From contig NC_092497.1 of the NCBI RefSeq assembly GCF_047495875.1, positions 64,193,492 through 64,257,491 of the forward strand: 64,000 nt of DNA, in the 5' to 3' direction. Both the position numbers and the translations under genes were made by a program. Within the stretch, counting starts at the first letter, position 1. Each line of letters starts with the position of its first letter. The stretch is from Pithys albifrons albifrons (taxonomy: Eukaryota; Chordata; Aves; Passeriformes; Thamnophilidae). The notes under the pieces are model-generated. The model made no database searches and was not told the DNA's origin. It saw nothing but the letters and a program-made list of their open reading frames with translations. Below, piece by piece: positions 20,198 through 34,400 of the stretch.

Positions 20198-22386
20198 AAC
20201 AATATATAAAATGATCCAATACTTGGCCACTGTCTTTAAATCAGAGGTTTTTCCATTCTAAATTACGAGCTTTGCATTTTATTACTGTGGCTTAGTCTTT
20301 AATAAGCCTTTACTATGTCCATATATCTTACCAATACTCTAAAAATAAGGGTTTGTACCTATTACAAATTACTTTGGCAGTAGAATGACCACATCCACTG
20401 GCATACTTGAGAATATGATGCTGCTACCCCAGGTCTTGGCAAGCACACACAGAGAAGGAAGCATTTGTGTTGCAGTCACACCACGAGGGGAAGGTGTGGG
20501 CTGGTGATGTAGGTGCAGTTATTGGATGGTGAAACCTCCTGAGTCCAACAGACTGCTGTGATCAGATCTCTGTGAGCCATATGAAGGTGTTTAGCTCTTC
20601 TTTCTCGATTTCCTTATTCCTAAAAGGGATATTTTAATTCTGCCTTCTCTAGAAAGACACAAAAATTGATTGATTAATATCTGTAAAATAGCAAAGAGAG
20701 AAGCACTGTGTAAATGCCATGATCAATTTTTGCTATTCAGCCTTTCAAAGATGCATCAAAATATGTCTAGCCTTTGAGCTCAGATGGATCTCTGGATTGA
20801 AGCTGAGAAATAAGAATTCTGAAGCTGCTGCTTAACAGCCTTTGTAAGCATAGTAGGACAGTATTTGCTGTGTGCTCTGAGCTATATTTGCCTTACTCAC
20901 AATTGTTTCTGCTTTACCTGGGAGTACATTATTACATTATCGAGAGTTAAGGTGACTGATCATTATTACCCATTTGATTCTAATTTCTATGGATTTTTCC
21001 TCATTCTACTTAAAGTCAAACATCAGAATGCTATTTTTGAAGCCACCGAAGAAGTGCATTACAGCTGCAGACCTCCAGAAGACACCTGTTTGTAGAAGTC
21101 CCTGACAGGACTTTCTGGTTCATCTGAGCAAGGACTGTGAAAAGATAAAAAATCATGAATGCATACTGAACAAATCCCAAAAGTGGTGCTGTGTCATCCC
21201 CTGGCAGTAATAAATTGGTTGGCAAATATCTTTATCTATTCACAAATATTAAGACCATTTCTGGTCATTTATTAAAGCAATTACTTAATTTGCCTGTTTT
21301 GTACAATGTTACCTTAAGAAGCAAATTTCTCATCTTTGGGCCTCAGGCCCTGGATGTACTGGAGAAGGTTGTTCTGCATATTGAGGGTCTGGACCACCTG
21401 TGATGTGGATAAGGCACCCAAAGACTTCTTCCCTTGGAATAACCCCATGAAAGCTTCCAAGGTTCAGAGACGGGGTAGCTTGAAACAAAAGTAGCATGAG
21501 TTTGGTCCCTGCCTAATTATTGTTTTGTTTTGCAATTATATGTGCCTAGAAGGTAATTAACAGGGAATGAATTGCTCATCCTGCTAGCTGAATGACACGA
21601 CCAGGATCCTCAAGTCACGAATGTTCTGACCCAAAGAGTCCCAAAGAACCTTTGTTCAAAGAAGTCATTACTTAACTGTGGTTGGAGAACAAGAACTATG
21701 AATAGGCTCCTTCACAGAAGGAGAGGATGCAAAAGTTAAATGGGACTGCATCATCTCGAGGTCACCTTATTTCCTGCAACACTCCAAAAAGTTTCTAAGT
21801 CACAGGAGAAGCAGAGTACAGTCCTTGGAAACTTGAAGCAATCCATACCCTCCAGGAAAATGCAGAGGATGTCCACGGACCATCTAAAATTTAACTGCCT
21901 TATGCTTTTAACTGCAGTCCTGCCCAGACTTGTCATGTCCCCTGAAACTGTGCTTCTGCAGAGGATGGACTATCTACTCCTTGCAAAAAGATGAATCTAA
22001 AGTCTCCAGAAGAGTATCTGGTTCACTAGGAGCCAATGCAACAGGCTCAGCTCCTTGCATGCTCACAAATGGTGCTGCCAAGGGATCTCTCTCAGGCACA
22101 CATCAAAAAATATTCCCAAAACCCTGCTGCACATTCCCCTGCTCCAGTGGAAGTCCATATCCTCAGGCTCCCTATCTCCAGCCAGCTGTGACTCTGTCTC
22201 CTCTTCTGCTCTCTCTGACCCCGAAGGTCTGCAGAGGACATTGCCTCTTCTCTGTCTTCCAGTTCAGGACTGCATTTTGAAGAGGATTGCAACAGCTACT
22301 TGATAAGTAGCAAAGATGTGTGTGTCTTGCATGTCTTTCTGCTTTGTCTATCTGCAAACCTTTATAGGAGTGATCCATCATTTCAT
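20198..22386. other. non-coding stretch, no gene recognised
   Basis: Open frames of 60-116 codons in several overlapping frames around 21740-22300 have no recognisable domain. No repeat boundaries identified. Confidence 0.55.
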
Positions 22387-22795
22387 TGTATCATAGAATA
22401 TCGTGAGTTGGAAGGGACCCACAAGAATCTTTGAAGTCCAGCTCTCAGCACTGCACAGGATAGCCCCAAGAATATCATCATGTGCCTGAGAGTATTGTCC
22501 TAATGCTTCTTGAACTCTCTCAGGCTTGGTGCTGTGACCACTTCCCTGGGAGCCTGTTCCAGTGCCCAACCACCCTCTGGCTGAAAACTCAATTAATAAT
22601 ATCCAACCTAAACCTCCTCTGATACAGGTTCTTCCCATTCCCTCTGGTCCTGCCACTGGTGACCAGAAAGAAGAGATCAGTGCCTACCCCTTTGCTTCCC
22701 CTCATGAGGAAGCTGTAGACCATGAAGAAGTCTCTTCTATTTTCTTTCTTTCTTCCCTAGTGTGATTCTCTTCTTCAGCCCTTCCTGCCTTAAAC
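22387..22795 (-). mobile_element. CR1 fragment, 5'-truncated
   Basis: On the plus strand it opens TATCATAGAATATCGTGAGTT and continues GGAAGGGACCCACAAGAATC, the reverse complement of a CR1 3' end. It then reads through the ACTTCCCTGGGAGCCTGTTCC block (22542-22563) and the CTGGTGACCAGAAAG block into the end of ORF2. About 400 bp remain, with the 5' side lost in the usual way. The right limit is approximate. Confidence 0.88.
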
Positions 22796-25700
22796 CTGGC
22801 AGCACATCCAAAATGTACCTCTGTACATTAAGACTTCCTAGTTCTCTGATAAACAAAAGAAGTTATGACACTGAATAAACTGCTTTCTGGTCAGGAGCTA
22901 TCCTTGTGGCACTTGACTTCATCCCAACTGTTTTATGCCTTGCATTAACAAAAGCAGGGATGTAGCTACTCAGTGCTCACTGCATGAAGGACAGTGAGCC
23001 TTGTAAGGGGAGCCCTTCAGAAGGGGTCTAGGTTTGAGCTACAGGACTGTGGAGGAACTTAATTGTTACTAAGGGTCTGCAAAACACACATTAGGGTCCA
23101 TTAGTGTCTGAAGTTGGGTGGCAAGTCCAGGTCTTTTGCAGCATGATTCTCAGCATTCCATCAAATGATATCGCTATAGCACATCTACAAAAGACATTGT
23201 ATCAATTGAGGCTGATTTTATAGAGATCTGTAGCCCATCATTTTTCTGTAAAATTAAGAAATAGACATTTATTATGGAAAATCTTATTCTAGAAGCAAGT
23301 GATTTCATAGCAAATCAAGACGTGGTGCTGCAGTGTTCCTTTCTTCTGAAACCAGATATGGAAGAGCTTTCCTAACACTCAGTGTAAACCATTAATGAGT
23401 TTAAAAACTCCATGATTAATGCTAGCAAAATGACCAGCGGAGGAGATTTGAATCTTAAACTTTATATCTGAGGCCAAGAGAAACTGTCTAAGCTAACATC
23501 TGCTGCCCGAAATTTTTAAACATGACTGTATAAAATTCCTAATTCTTTATTTATATGCAGAATTGATTAAGAAGTCTGACTGCCTGGAAGGATCAGAATT
23601 ACTTCTCTGATGTAGTTTCATAAGACAGTCTACTAACCCACAGGTTCATTAGTAAAGGCAAATTACTTCATATGGGCCTCAGTTTTGGGTCTTTTCCAGC
23701 ATCAGTCTGGATATTTTGCTCTAAGAGTCAAAAAATTGACCACTTTGTATTGTTTCAGTTATTGTGACTGAGTAAAATGCATGGTTTGCCTTTAATTTAT
23801 AAGCAAACATGGCACTAATTTTGAATTTGGTTTATTTCTAAGTCATCTGATTTGATGCCAATCTTTTGTTACTTCAAACTATTTCTGGTTTTGTGCCAGG
23901 CTTTTGTACTTTAGACCATCACCTACTTTTTGTCTCCACTGGAGATTTGCTGGGGTTCTATCCATGCTGCCCCCTCCCTAGCCTCAGGCAGGGGTGAAAC
24001 CTAATGCAATTCCAGCCTTTAGCTGTAAATGCCATTGTCTCTCTACAGTCCAGAACTAATTTTGAACCTGTTCTAAAACTTCATATTGACCAAAACTTCA
24101 TGCTGGTTCAAGAACCTGTTTGCATACGCCATATTGTAGCAGCTCCTTTAGTGCAAAACTAGTTCTAAAAGTATTAATTTTATTGCTGGCCAAATTGTGA
24201 ATCTACTTTTTTTCTTTAGGACTAGGGACACGTGGAAGTGCCACTTTGTGCCCCTGCTTTCCAAAGCATATTTCATTTAGGTCTGTGTAGAGTGTGAGTT
24301 CCTCACAGCAGAATAAGTCTCTTACTGTAGTACTGACTGTGATCACAAACAATAAAATACCAGTTTTATTTATAGGGCTGCTATGGTAGCTCTAACATCA
24401 ATAATAATATCTTCCATCTTCAGACATAGAAATATTAGTTATGAGGTCCTTAGGACAGCCTTTTCTTTATTGTCCCAAAAGCAATAGTGGCAGGAATGGA
24501 TGGAAAGGAAGGGTAGCCCACACTGTGCAAAAGAATGCAGATTAAAAACATCTGAGTTCTTCCCTATCCTCAGGAAGGATGCAACCTGAGATAGGAACAT
24601 ATGTGTGCTGATTTAGAATAACATTTCCTTCCTATGCTAGTCTCTATGAAAATGCAAACAGGTGTTAGAAAGCTAGTGTTTCATTCTGACAAAAGCTATG
24701 TTGACAACAAGCCCCAGCTTGCCCCCACCTCAGGGATGGTGAAGGGAGCCAGGAGGGATGGAAAATAATGAGCAATCTCAACCTAGACTTGCTCTACAGT
24801 TCATCAAGGTTTCAGGGATTATTTTCTTCCCTTGTTTTACTCCTCTCCCCTCCATCCCTTGGGTAACACTGCATGTCAGCAGCAGCCAATCATGGAGAAA
24901 GGAATGACACTTTGGGCTGTGCCAAGAGCTGGAAGTATGCCTGCTGGCAAAGTAGAAGCAACAGGCTCTTGCTGGAGCTGTCAGCCTTATACTGCTTCCA
25001 AGAAAAGGTGCCAGGGAATAACCCCTTGAGTTCATTTAAATGCCTCAGGGCCAAATCTTGGTGCAGGTGATGTGTCTGAGCAGACGAGCTTGGGAGCACC
25101 TTTTTCATAACACGAGGGGAAGCTCTTTGGGCTCTGCCAGGTGTATACTGGCCAGTGAGGGGCCAGGGAGGAGAGGTCGCATCTCAGCAGATGTTCGAGT
25201 TGTCGGACTGACCTTGCCTTGCCTCAGGGCAGCACCTCTGTGCTTGTTGGAGAGTGGCATGTGTTTCTCCAGACAACTGAGGCATATGTGTTTGCCAGGA
25301 GCATGTGCTGGAATATAACCCAACTGCCTGCTTTTGTAAGCCTTATTTAAGTAATAAAATAATATGCAGTCACAAATACAAGACAAATGCCGGAAATTTA
25401 GCCTGTAACTCTACTTTTTCTTTTCTTTTTTTTTTTTTTTTCATTTCTTGCAAGGTAGTTGTCTCTCATCCTCAAGGGCAACAAGGGGAATCTAGCCTAC
25501 AGACTTCTGGTATTTATCCACACAAAACCTATGTGGACCCAGAACCACAAACCTTTACATGTGTCACATGGAATTATTCAACCCAGCAAAAATCTGCATC
25601 TGTGAATTCCGTTGGACAGGATTAAACACTGGTAAAATGAGGAAAGTATGTTGCCTTGTGCGCAATAGCAGCAGCTCATCACTTAGCAATTCTACACCTA

Positions 25701-26654
25701 GACTACTTGCAACATGCAGTGTGGCTTAGAAGTATCTGCTCCTGAAAAATGTCTTTTTCCACTTGTAAATTCCTATTGAGGTATTTTGGGGAAGGAAGGA
25801 AGTTATTCCAGACCTATAAGTGTAAAAGGACCAAAAAGAGGCTCCCAGTACTGCAACTCATAAACATCAGAGTGGCTAATAGACTTAATACAGCTCTTCA
25901 CTTACATCATTTAACTGAGAACAGAATTTAGTCTTGTTATTTTATGACATAAAAACTGACTGGAGTCCTGGATGAATGTCTGAACACTAAAGCCCATTTT
26001 CTTCTGATTATCTAGGACACAAAAGTGAAAAAGACAGCACTTAAAAATTTTGATAATTTTTACTCTAATTAAAGCTTTTTTCCTTGTGAATGAAGGGAGA
26101 ATAGGCATCTAATTAGAGTCCATTATATCTCACAGAGGTATAATTAAGAAGTAAGATCAATAAAAATCTTTTCTTGCTGGACTTTGGGTATAGATGTTTA
26201 AGTATATAGGAATAAATCTCCCTGGTGAGCACAGGATAGTGGTTTTTTTTTTTCAGAAAAAGACTTTACTTGATTTAGCTTTTTAGTTGTCAAGTTACTC
26301 ATGAAGAGTACTGGCCAGGGTTCTAGAAGGAAAAGAGTTTTGCTGTTGTGAAAGATTATGTGAAGGTATACAAAAGTTTTTAATTTAAAGTAAATACTGT
26401 AGTAAATTGTTGACTTTTCCAAGTATTCTGGAACTTTTTCTGAAGTGTTTTAAAGAAAGTTTATTTTTAATGTATTCCTCTAGCAACTGAAAATACCTTA
26501 GATATGTTAACTGGGTTAGAGTGTTTGGTCCTGCCTGTAGCAGATGCTGGGTCGGTAGTGAACCTGGCTATTCTGGATATGTATGGGTAGTGTTAAGGAC
26601 TGATATAGGATGATATTAAATAGGAAGGAGCTTGAAGGCAAAGAAGCCCTGCCT
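22796..26654. other. non-coding stretch, no gene recognised
   Basis: Contains a 16-base T run at about 25426-25441 without a recognisable retrocopy beside it. Overlapping frames of 65-106 codons near 24780-25625 look like chance. A tandem pair of similar ACAAGCTTC-like words is the only other simple structure I noticed. Confidence 0.5.
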
Positions 26655-27243
26655 AGAGAACTAGACACAATGGAGGGCTGAGCAATCACCAACCATATGC
26701 AGTTTAATAAAGACAAGTGCTGAATTTTGTACCTGGGATGAGGTAACTCTGGATGTATGGACAGACAAGGGAACAAGAAGATGAAGAGCAGCCCTGTGGA
26801 AAGGGACCTGTGGGTTCTGGCCCATGGCAAGTTGGATATGAGTCAGCAGTGCCCTGGCAGCCAGGAGGGCCAATTGTGTCCTGGGGGGCATCAGGCACAG
26901 CATCAACAGGGAGGGGATTGTCCCGCTCTGCTCTGCATTGGAATGGCCTCACCTTGAATATTTTATGCAGTTTTGGGCACCACAATATAGGAAAGATTAA
27001 GCTCTTAGAGAATGTCCAAAGGAGAGCAATTAAGATGGTGAAGGGCCTTGAGAGAAAACCATGTGAGGTCACTTGTTCTATTCAGCCTGGAGAAGAGACT
27101 GAGGAAGACCTCATTGCAGTTACTATTTCCTTGTGAGGTGAAGAAGAGGAGCAGGCACTGATCTCTTCTTCCTGATCACCAGTACAGGACAAGGGAATGA
27201 CCTGAAGTTGTGTCAGGGAAGGTTTATGTTGGATATTGGAAAA
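26655..27243 (+). mobile_element. CR1 fragment lacking its 3' end
   Basis: Matches the C-terminal part of CR1 ORF2. Recognisable blocks include CAATCACCAACCATATGCAG, a stretch encoding the GLTLNILCSFGHHNIGKIKL region, CCAAAGGAGAGCAATTAAGA with TGGTGAAGGGCCTTGAG, and a final block ending GGTTTATGTTGGATATTGG. Reading continues in the 127-codon frame 26753-27136 with shifts. It stops before the CR1 3' UTR and octamer tail, so the 3' end is missing. That is unusual, because LINE truncation normally removes the 5' end. A later deletion or rearrangement is likely. Confidence 0.88.
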
Positions 27244-30200
27244 CAGCAGCTCAGGAAAGCCTCTTGTCAGAAAAAAGAAACTGAACTTTTGGACACAGTC
27301 ACCTAAATATACAGCTTGCAATCATCCCCAGGCTCAAACATTTAAGTTGGCTCTCCTCTGACAGAGAAGTTAATGAACTAATAGCATAAGCAACCAACCT
27401 CAGCATATTATCTATTTAAAAGCCTGGAAATGAATAGCTAAACACCATGACTCTGGGAACTCACCAAAATCCCATTAATTATCAGGACCATTTAACTGCC
27501 GTTGCAGAATCATTAATGGCACATGTTTTAACTCAATGTAAAAACAGATGGATGAAAATTATTAGCCCTGGCTTCTGAAGGAGGAGAAGCTTAAATTATT
27601 ACTTTTTCAATCACCTTCACTCTGATAGTTTGAGAATGGACTCAAGAAAATTTGAGAGAGACAAATTTCTCAAAAATAATGGAATGTATAGAAGTCTTGT
27701 GGGAAATTGAAAAATAATTATAGAAGAATTTTAAACTAGTTTCTCCACTAAGAGCAGAGAAAAAGTGAACTTCAAACACAACCTTTTTGGCTGTCTGGCC
27801 ATCAGCTGTCATCATGTAGGTAACCTCAAACCATGCAGTCTCATATCAATAGAACCGGGAGTGACAGAGGTGTTCTAGGAACACAGAAAGAATCTGAAAG
27901 CTGTTCTGAATAATAGGTAAAGAGAGCTAATTAATTTTAATATATTGCAGAGATATAAGACACAAACCTATACAAAATCAGGCATATTTCTGTGTTCTGT
28001 TGAACTTCTTTTAAATTCAAAATAATAGGTATCAGAAGCAAAATCACAGTTCATCAGATAATGCTTCAGTTGTAAGGCACTATAGATAACCTGGAATGTC
28101 TGCAGCTTTTAGATTTTACTAGCACAGGTTTCTCTCACATTGTTATGTGTAAGCAGAAGTTGTATTACTATTTTGTGATACTGTACTGTCAAGTGTTTAC
28201 CTTTCTCAGGGTAGAAAATGCAATTTTAGGGAAGACAAAATGCTACTGAAAGTTGGTCATGTATCTTGTAGAAAAAATATCACACATATTTCATTACACT
28301 TATCCAGCTCAGGGCATAGCTAACTTTGAATACAGCTGATCTAAAGCAAGGTATCTCTTGAGGCAACAGTGTTCTCTTTCCTCAGAGGACTGGGAGCTAG
28401 ACATCCAGTCTCCCAGGTCTTTATAGAAAGCACCCAGCTGTAGCCTCTAGTCACTGCTGACTGCCCTTGCTCTCCTCCAACGAGCATGACAGCCTAAACA
28501 GACTGAAAAAATTGTAATGGCTGTTATGTTTATAATTGAGGAGGGAAGCTTGGAGGCTTAAGCTTCTGCTTCTCCAAAAATTTCAAAGGCTCTGCCTGTT
28601 TCTTTTGAAGGAACTCTCTTATTGCCAAGAATTCAGTGCAAAATTTGAACATTCTGTCATTATTTTCTGTTAATTTTCCAGAACTTTAAAATTGTCTGAC
28701 CATTTCCAACACACAGACAAGCTTCTTTACTTGAGCTTCTTTACTTTTGACAAGCTTCAAAAATAGAAATGGTGATGCTAGTGCTCAGTTGAGAGGACTC
28801 CATATTGTGCTCAAATCAGGCCTTTGAAAATGTTATTGTGAGCTGCAATCTGAAAGTGTGTCCATACAGTATATTCACCTATCTTCAGTGATTATTCCAG
28901 CCTTTTATATTCACTTTAATACCAGGATTCACAAAAAAAGCTTTCAGTCTTCAGTGTTTCTTCAAGAGAAAACTGGGTCTGTCCTACTGATTTTAGAAAG
29001 TGCTCTCCCATCTGATTCTTCATTCAAAACATCCAAACCACTCAAAATTCCCGTAGTCTCTTTGCTGTAAATACCACCCTCTCCCTTACCAGCTCTGCTC
29101 TGAGAAACTCAGGTATGTAAAAGAGATACAAAACAAGACATAGGAAATAATCTTGCCTAATTTCACTCTTTCTTCCCAGGCAGTCAACACCTGGGACTTT
29201 CAGACTTTGAGTCACTAAAAAAGCATAAGAAATATTCTGTCCTCTGATGCTAATTCTGAATTGCAGCATTTACCAATGGACAACAGAAAAGCCCTCATGT
29301 CTTGCTCATGTGCCTTCTTTGTATCCCTAAAAATGCAGTACCTTCTGATCCTTTAAATATAACCTAATTTGTTTTAATGTGGCAATTAAGAACTCTAGTG
29401 TTCCAGGTTTAAATTCCTGTTACTACTGTGCACCTTAATTTACTATTCATATGTGAGTCCTTTTGGTTTCCCAGTTACTATCCAGCAACAGTAACTGACT
29501 CCTGAAATTATTCCCACAGGTCTGACTTTGCAAAGGACTCTGCAGTTTACACCTTAGTTTCCTAATTAAAAGACACACCATGCAATAAACCTTGAACAAC
29601 TAACAATTGGAAGCTAAGTTAGTTTCACCAAATCCCTGTTTATATGGGTTTTGTTGCCTGATAACTGACCACAAGTGGGTCATGTGAGGAGTGCAGAATG
29701 AATATTGAGGTCACATACTAATGAAGCTGAACCAGTAGAAACTGGCTGAAAAACACCTCTCACACAGACAGTACCTTAACAATTTGTTGCAACTCAGAGC
29801 ACAGCATCTGAAGCACCAAGGTGCTGCAGTTCCAGCTACTGGCTGGGGCATGAAATACCAGGTGAGGTTGGTGTTGGAAGGAAGGATGGACGAGTTTCAA
29901 AGAACTTGTCATCCTTCTCCCTGTGCTGCCCTCCTCTCTGTATGTGCAATTTAGCCATAAAACAGCTCTTGTCAATTTAATGAAAGTCCTGGCTGTGACA
30001 GTATTCCAAGAGCAGAAATTTTCTTCTTGTTATTCCCCCCTGCCGCCACTGCTGCAGATTCAAGTCCTTAAAAGAAACAAAGAGTACAACTAGATTTATA
30101 ATTTATTTGACTATAACAAAGCAAAATATTTTTGTAACAATACTCACTCTATTTAAACAGTTCTCTTACTCTTACTCTCTGAAAAAAAGACACATAATTT

Positions 30201-30899
30201 CACAGATGTTTCAACTAATGACACAAATAATGTAAGACTAATAGAAAGAATGACTGTAGGTGAAAAGCAGTTAAGGTTATTGTGCTTTGATGAAGTGATC
30301 TCCATTATGTCAAGTAGGAAATAAATTTATGTGGAATTCCATCAGAACTGCTATCCTACTTTTACTACTTTATTTGAACAGGAGCTTTAATAATTTAATT
30401 AACATTTAAATGTCAAGGAAAAATAATAGTAATTTTAAGTAATCCATAATTTCAATTCTGTATCTTTTTTGCCTTTCCTTTACCTTCTGCATTAAATTTG
30501 TCATGATAAAAAGACAGCATAGGAAGGGCTATGCTTTCTCAAAAGGCGAGTGCATCAAGCCCACCAGCCCATCTCCAGTACTTATCAGCAGTTCAGGAAA
30601 GCATAAGAACAGCACTAGCATACTCCTCTCTCATATTCTCAAGATTCTCACATCATTCCCTTATTTTCTGCACAGGCAATTTTCTAAGCCACATGTGATT
30701 TTCTGAGTAACCTTTTTTCCTTCTAATCCCATCTTCCTCTGATGAAATACAAATGTTTTGTTACCACAGTTTCCTTTGGGAAGCAGCTTCACACATCAAC
30801 AGCCTACTAAGCAAAAACCACCTCTTTTGTTTTAAACTTGATTCCTTTGATAGTCTGTGGTTTTTCTACAAAAGTAGTGCTGTCCTTAGTTCCAAGCGA
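27244..30899. other. non-coding stretch, no gene recognised
   Basis: AT-rich with polypurine and poly-pyrimidine patches. Open frames are 67-75 codons and unrecognisable. No repeats with defined ends. Confidence 0.55.
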
Positions 30900-30904
30900 G
30901 TCTG
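30900..30904. repeat. 5-bp target duplication, left (GTCTG)
   Basis: GTCTG before the LTR at 30905; the partner at 31461-31465 is GTCTA, one mismatch. Confidence 0.5.
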
Positions 30905-31460
30905 TGTAATGGGTCTAGCTGAGATTTTCCCCCTAAAACCCCTCACAGTGCTGTACTTTGCATTGGTGGCTACAAAGGTGTTGCTAATACACCAGTGTTT
31001 TGGCTTCTGCTGAGCAGTGCTGGTAGTGGCAGTGCTCTCTTCAAAATTCCAAACTCCATCAATAGGCTGAAATGGGCAAGATCCCACAGCTAGGATAGCT
31101 AACCCAAGCTGACCAAAGGGATATTCCATTACATATGACATAAGCTCAGATATAGAAGTGAAGAAAAGGAGGAGAAAAGGACGCAGGCAAGGAGGAATGT
31201 TGGGCTTCTGCAGCAACCTCTGTGCATGCTGAAGTCCTATTTCCCAGGAAGTGGCCAGATGCTGCTTACTGATGGGAAGGAGAGAATACTTTTTCTTCTT
31301 TGCTTGTTCAAGTATTACCTTTTGCTTTTGCTTTAATATACTGTCTTATCTCAGCCTATGAGTTGTTTTTCATCTTACTTTCTCTCCCTTGTCCATCTGA
31401 GGAAGCGAAGTGATAGAGCAGTTTGGTGGGCACCTGGCATTCAGCCAAATCAAATCCATA
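30905..31460 (+). mobile_element. ERVL-like solo LTR, copy A
   Basis: A 556-bp solo LTR. It starts TGTAATGGGTCTAGCTGAGAT, a diverged form of the common avian ERVL LTR start, and carries the family U3 block CCAAAGGGATATTCCATTAC (near 31115), a TTTTGCTTTTGCTTTAATAT region in place of the polyadenylation signal, and the family 3' end with GGTGGGCACCTGGCATTCAGCC. It is homologous along its length to the LTR at 42100. A 4-of-5 target duplication flanks it. Open frames inside it (for example 30866-31216 on the minus strand) are chance. Age is considerable, judged from divergence between the two copies. Confidence 0.78.
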
Positions 31461-31465
31461 GTCTA
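31461..31465. repeat. 5-bp target duplication, right (GTCTA)
   Basis: Partner of GTCTG at 30900-30904, directly after the LTR end CCATA. Confidence 0.5.
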
Positions 31466-34400
31466 GTATTGTGTTTTATAAGGGTCTGACATGACATTTC
31501 CAGGCTTTAGTACAAGATCATGCATCTCTTCTAGGCAGACTTCCACACCCATAGCATAATGTCCTGCTTGGTGGCCTCTTCCACGTGCAGGGCGCTGCTG
31601 TGTCCTCTACAAAATCTTTTACCAGGGCAGCAGAAAATAAGACTAACACAAAAATTTTACCTGTGACACCTGCTAGCACTCCACCAGTTCCATATACTGA
31701 TAGGTTTCAGATGTAGGGCACAGCTTGTCTGTTCGTTTCCCTGGGTCTGGGACCAACTACGAGCAGAACTGCAGTGCACTAGCATCATCCTCCCCTGACA
31801 CTGAAAACACCACACATTCAGCATGTAGGGGCCTGCCCTTTGGTAGATTTACTGGCTTGGATACATCTTAAACACTTTCATGAGATATCAGAGGTGACTT
31901 TTATTTCAGCACCAAATCACTATGAAGAGAAGTACAGCATTATAGTAAGTAAAATAGTAAAATGCTTTTATTCATTAAGCCACAGGAATGAAGGTCTGTA
32001 ATGAGAATCTAAGGTAAAATGACAAACATAAATGAAACTACTACATCTCCAGATGGCAGTGAAGTTCATTCAATTTGAGCACCTGAGGAAAAATGAAAAA
32101 GCAAAGAGGGATATGTCCAAAGATCCCTGTAATTTTCTACCTCAGAGAGGCTGTTCATTAAAAAGGGAAACAATACATCTTTAATAGCAAAACTAACAAA
32201 CTAGTCATGAGCATGACTTTAGTCAAGTAAGGAATAAATGAAAGAGGATTATGCCTGAAGATCTACTTTGTGTCTAATTTGCAGCAATATTAATTGAAAG
32301 AAGAGTCACAGAAGCACTGCAGCAGACCTTTGGCTGTGCTGAGTGATAGTGGACAGCAATATCCATGTACCTGCTGTCTTTTTGCCCCTGTGCTTGGTAG
32401 GTTGAAAGCACGTTTCATCCATAATGCAGGAGCACAAAGCTGGCTCCCTTCACTGTGCCAGATACTGTGTACACAGACATGCGGAGTCCCACTTCTGTAG
32501 AGCTTTAACTACAAACATGAGAAGAGACAATAGAAACAGGTACAGCAAAGACAGACAAGGTCAGTAGGTAGTGTGTAAAATACACAAGGACTTTGTGTCT
32601 CTGAAGCAGTCAACTACTTACAGGACCACCAAGCATTGCTAACTGATATGAACAGAAAGTTATTGTGTGTACTGGAAAAAGAGGATTGGTTATTGATTGT
32701 AACAAACTCAATGTGAGGGCATAGATCTAGGGAGGTCTGGAAAGTCCTGTCTCTTGTGGTGGAGATCCATTACACAGCTCTGCTTGACCAGCTGATAGAG
32801 GAGCAGCTTCCCAGACAGCTAACAGCAAGGAAATACATAATTCTTCTTCTGGATTCATTGTGGCTGCAACTTCTCACATGTCCACGCAGTCCAGCTGAAC
32901 AAGCATATCAGGATATCGGTAGAGACAGGTTGCCTTGATATTCTCACAGGAATAACTGTTCTTGCAGCCTTGAAAGACCATTGTTGAGCTGGGCACCAGG
33001 AGCACTGGAGGGATGCTGGCAGGACATACAAGTTACTGATGCTGTGTGTCAGTGAACCACCATAATTATGCTCACAGGGCATCATGCAGCTGTGGCCTGT
33101 CTGCCATCAGCACCACTGCCAACTGGGGGGCCTGGCTCCTCCCAGAGCTCAGACCCTGGCTTGTACTGAGCCTCAGTATATGGGTTCTTTTGCCTGACTT
33201 GGTTCAGACCCTCACCCAGGAAGAAAAGGCTATTTTGCACAGGCATAAGTGACCACTCATGGTGCCTTGTTATGGTGTGGGATCAGTAGCATAGAGCCAC
33301 TGGCACTAACAGTGTTCTCTTTCTCCCAGGCAGAAGCAGGGGCACTCCAGTCCTTGTATGCAGAAATAGGCTTATCCTTGTTTAAAAAGCCAAACACAAA
33401 CACAGTTTCTGCTTCTAGAGACTGACAAGTCAATGGCCTGCTAGCCACTCAAGACAGTAAATGACATCACTCTCTTGAAAGATAGAAGGAATCTATTGTC
33501 TGAGGTGCCCTGCCAAATGACCATTTTATGTGTGACTGACTGAAGTAAAGTTGGCTGTGCATATTACTTTGATGAAGGATTGGACACTCTGAATAGTCTG
33601 CAGTGTTGTTCAGAATCAAGGACATAACTGCACACAGTTTGACAGTCAGTGGTTCATCCTATCCATTCTGTTCTGCAGCAGCTGAACACAGATCCCAGAC
33701 AAGAGTTTGCTCACTGCCCACCAGCAATTGAGTGATAACACATACAGTTCCCCATATGTTTATGCAGGTACTCAGATTTATCTGACAGTTTTATCCCTAA
33801 AAGCTTGATAAACAGTAATTAAAATTAAAAATGCTTTGGCAGTCAAAACAAATAGTTATACAAATTAGAATGTTGTAAAAAGCAATGGTTTCAGAAAATT
33901 CTGACCTATAGATAATCAGAATGTTGCAATCGAGAATACTTTAATACAAGACTGTTAATGTAAAGCAGCTCTTACAGGCTCCAGTTCTGACTGGGAGAGG
34001 AGTAATTTTCAGAACTATAGCCAAGGGAAACTGTGAGTGATTAAAGAGGAAAAAACATCTTCTTACTAAAAAAGGAGTGAAGGGAAAAGAAAGGACAGAC
34101 TCTTACAATTGAAAATAAAACCCAGAGAGGTAAAGGGGTTGGGAAATGTGCTGCTGTTCAGTTTTCTCCCCAGTGTCTTGTCCAGAATGGAGGGGTGAGT
34201 GCTACAGCATTAAGGGAGGGTTGAAGGGCAGTTCAGACTTGGCCCTTATGTGGAGGGGAATAAGGCCCAGTAAGGTTCTACCCTCTCAGTCTGTGTTCCT
34301 GTAGTCATGTACTGCCTTGTTTTTTGCCCCCAAAAGTCATGAAGCATCTTGCCTCTGGTTCTCACTTACATAGTTTTGTACCAGAGGGCAGGTGAGAGCA

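Noticed and set aside
25426..25441. T16 run as the poly-A tail of a minus-strand processed pseudogene
   Set aside because: No AATAAA-type signal and no recognisable coding sequence lie next to it, and no target duplication was seen.
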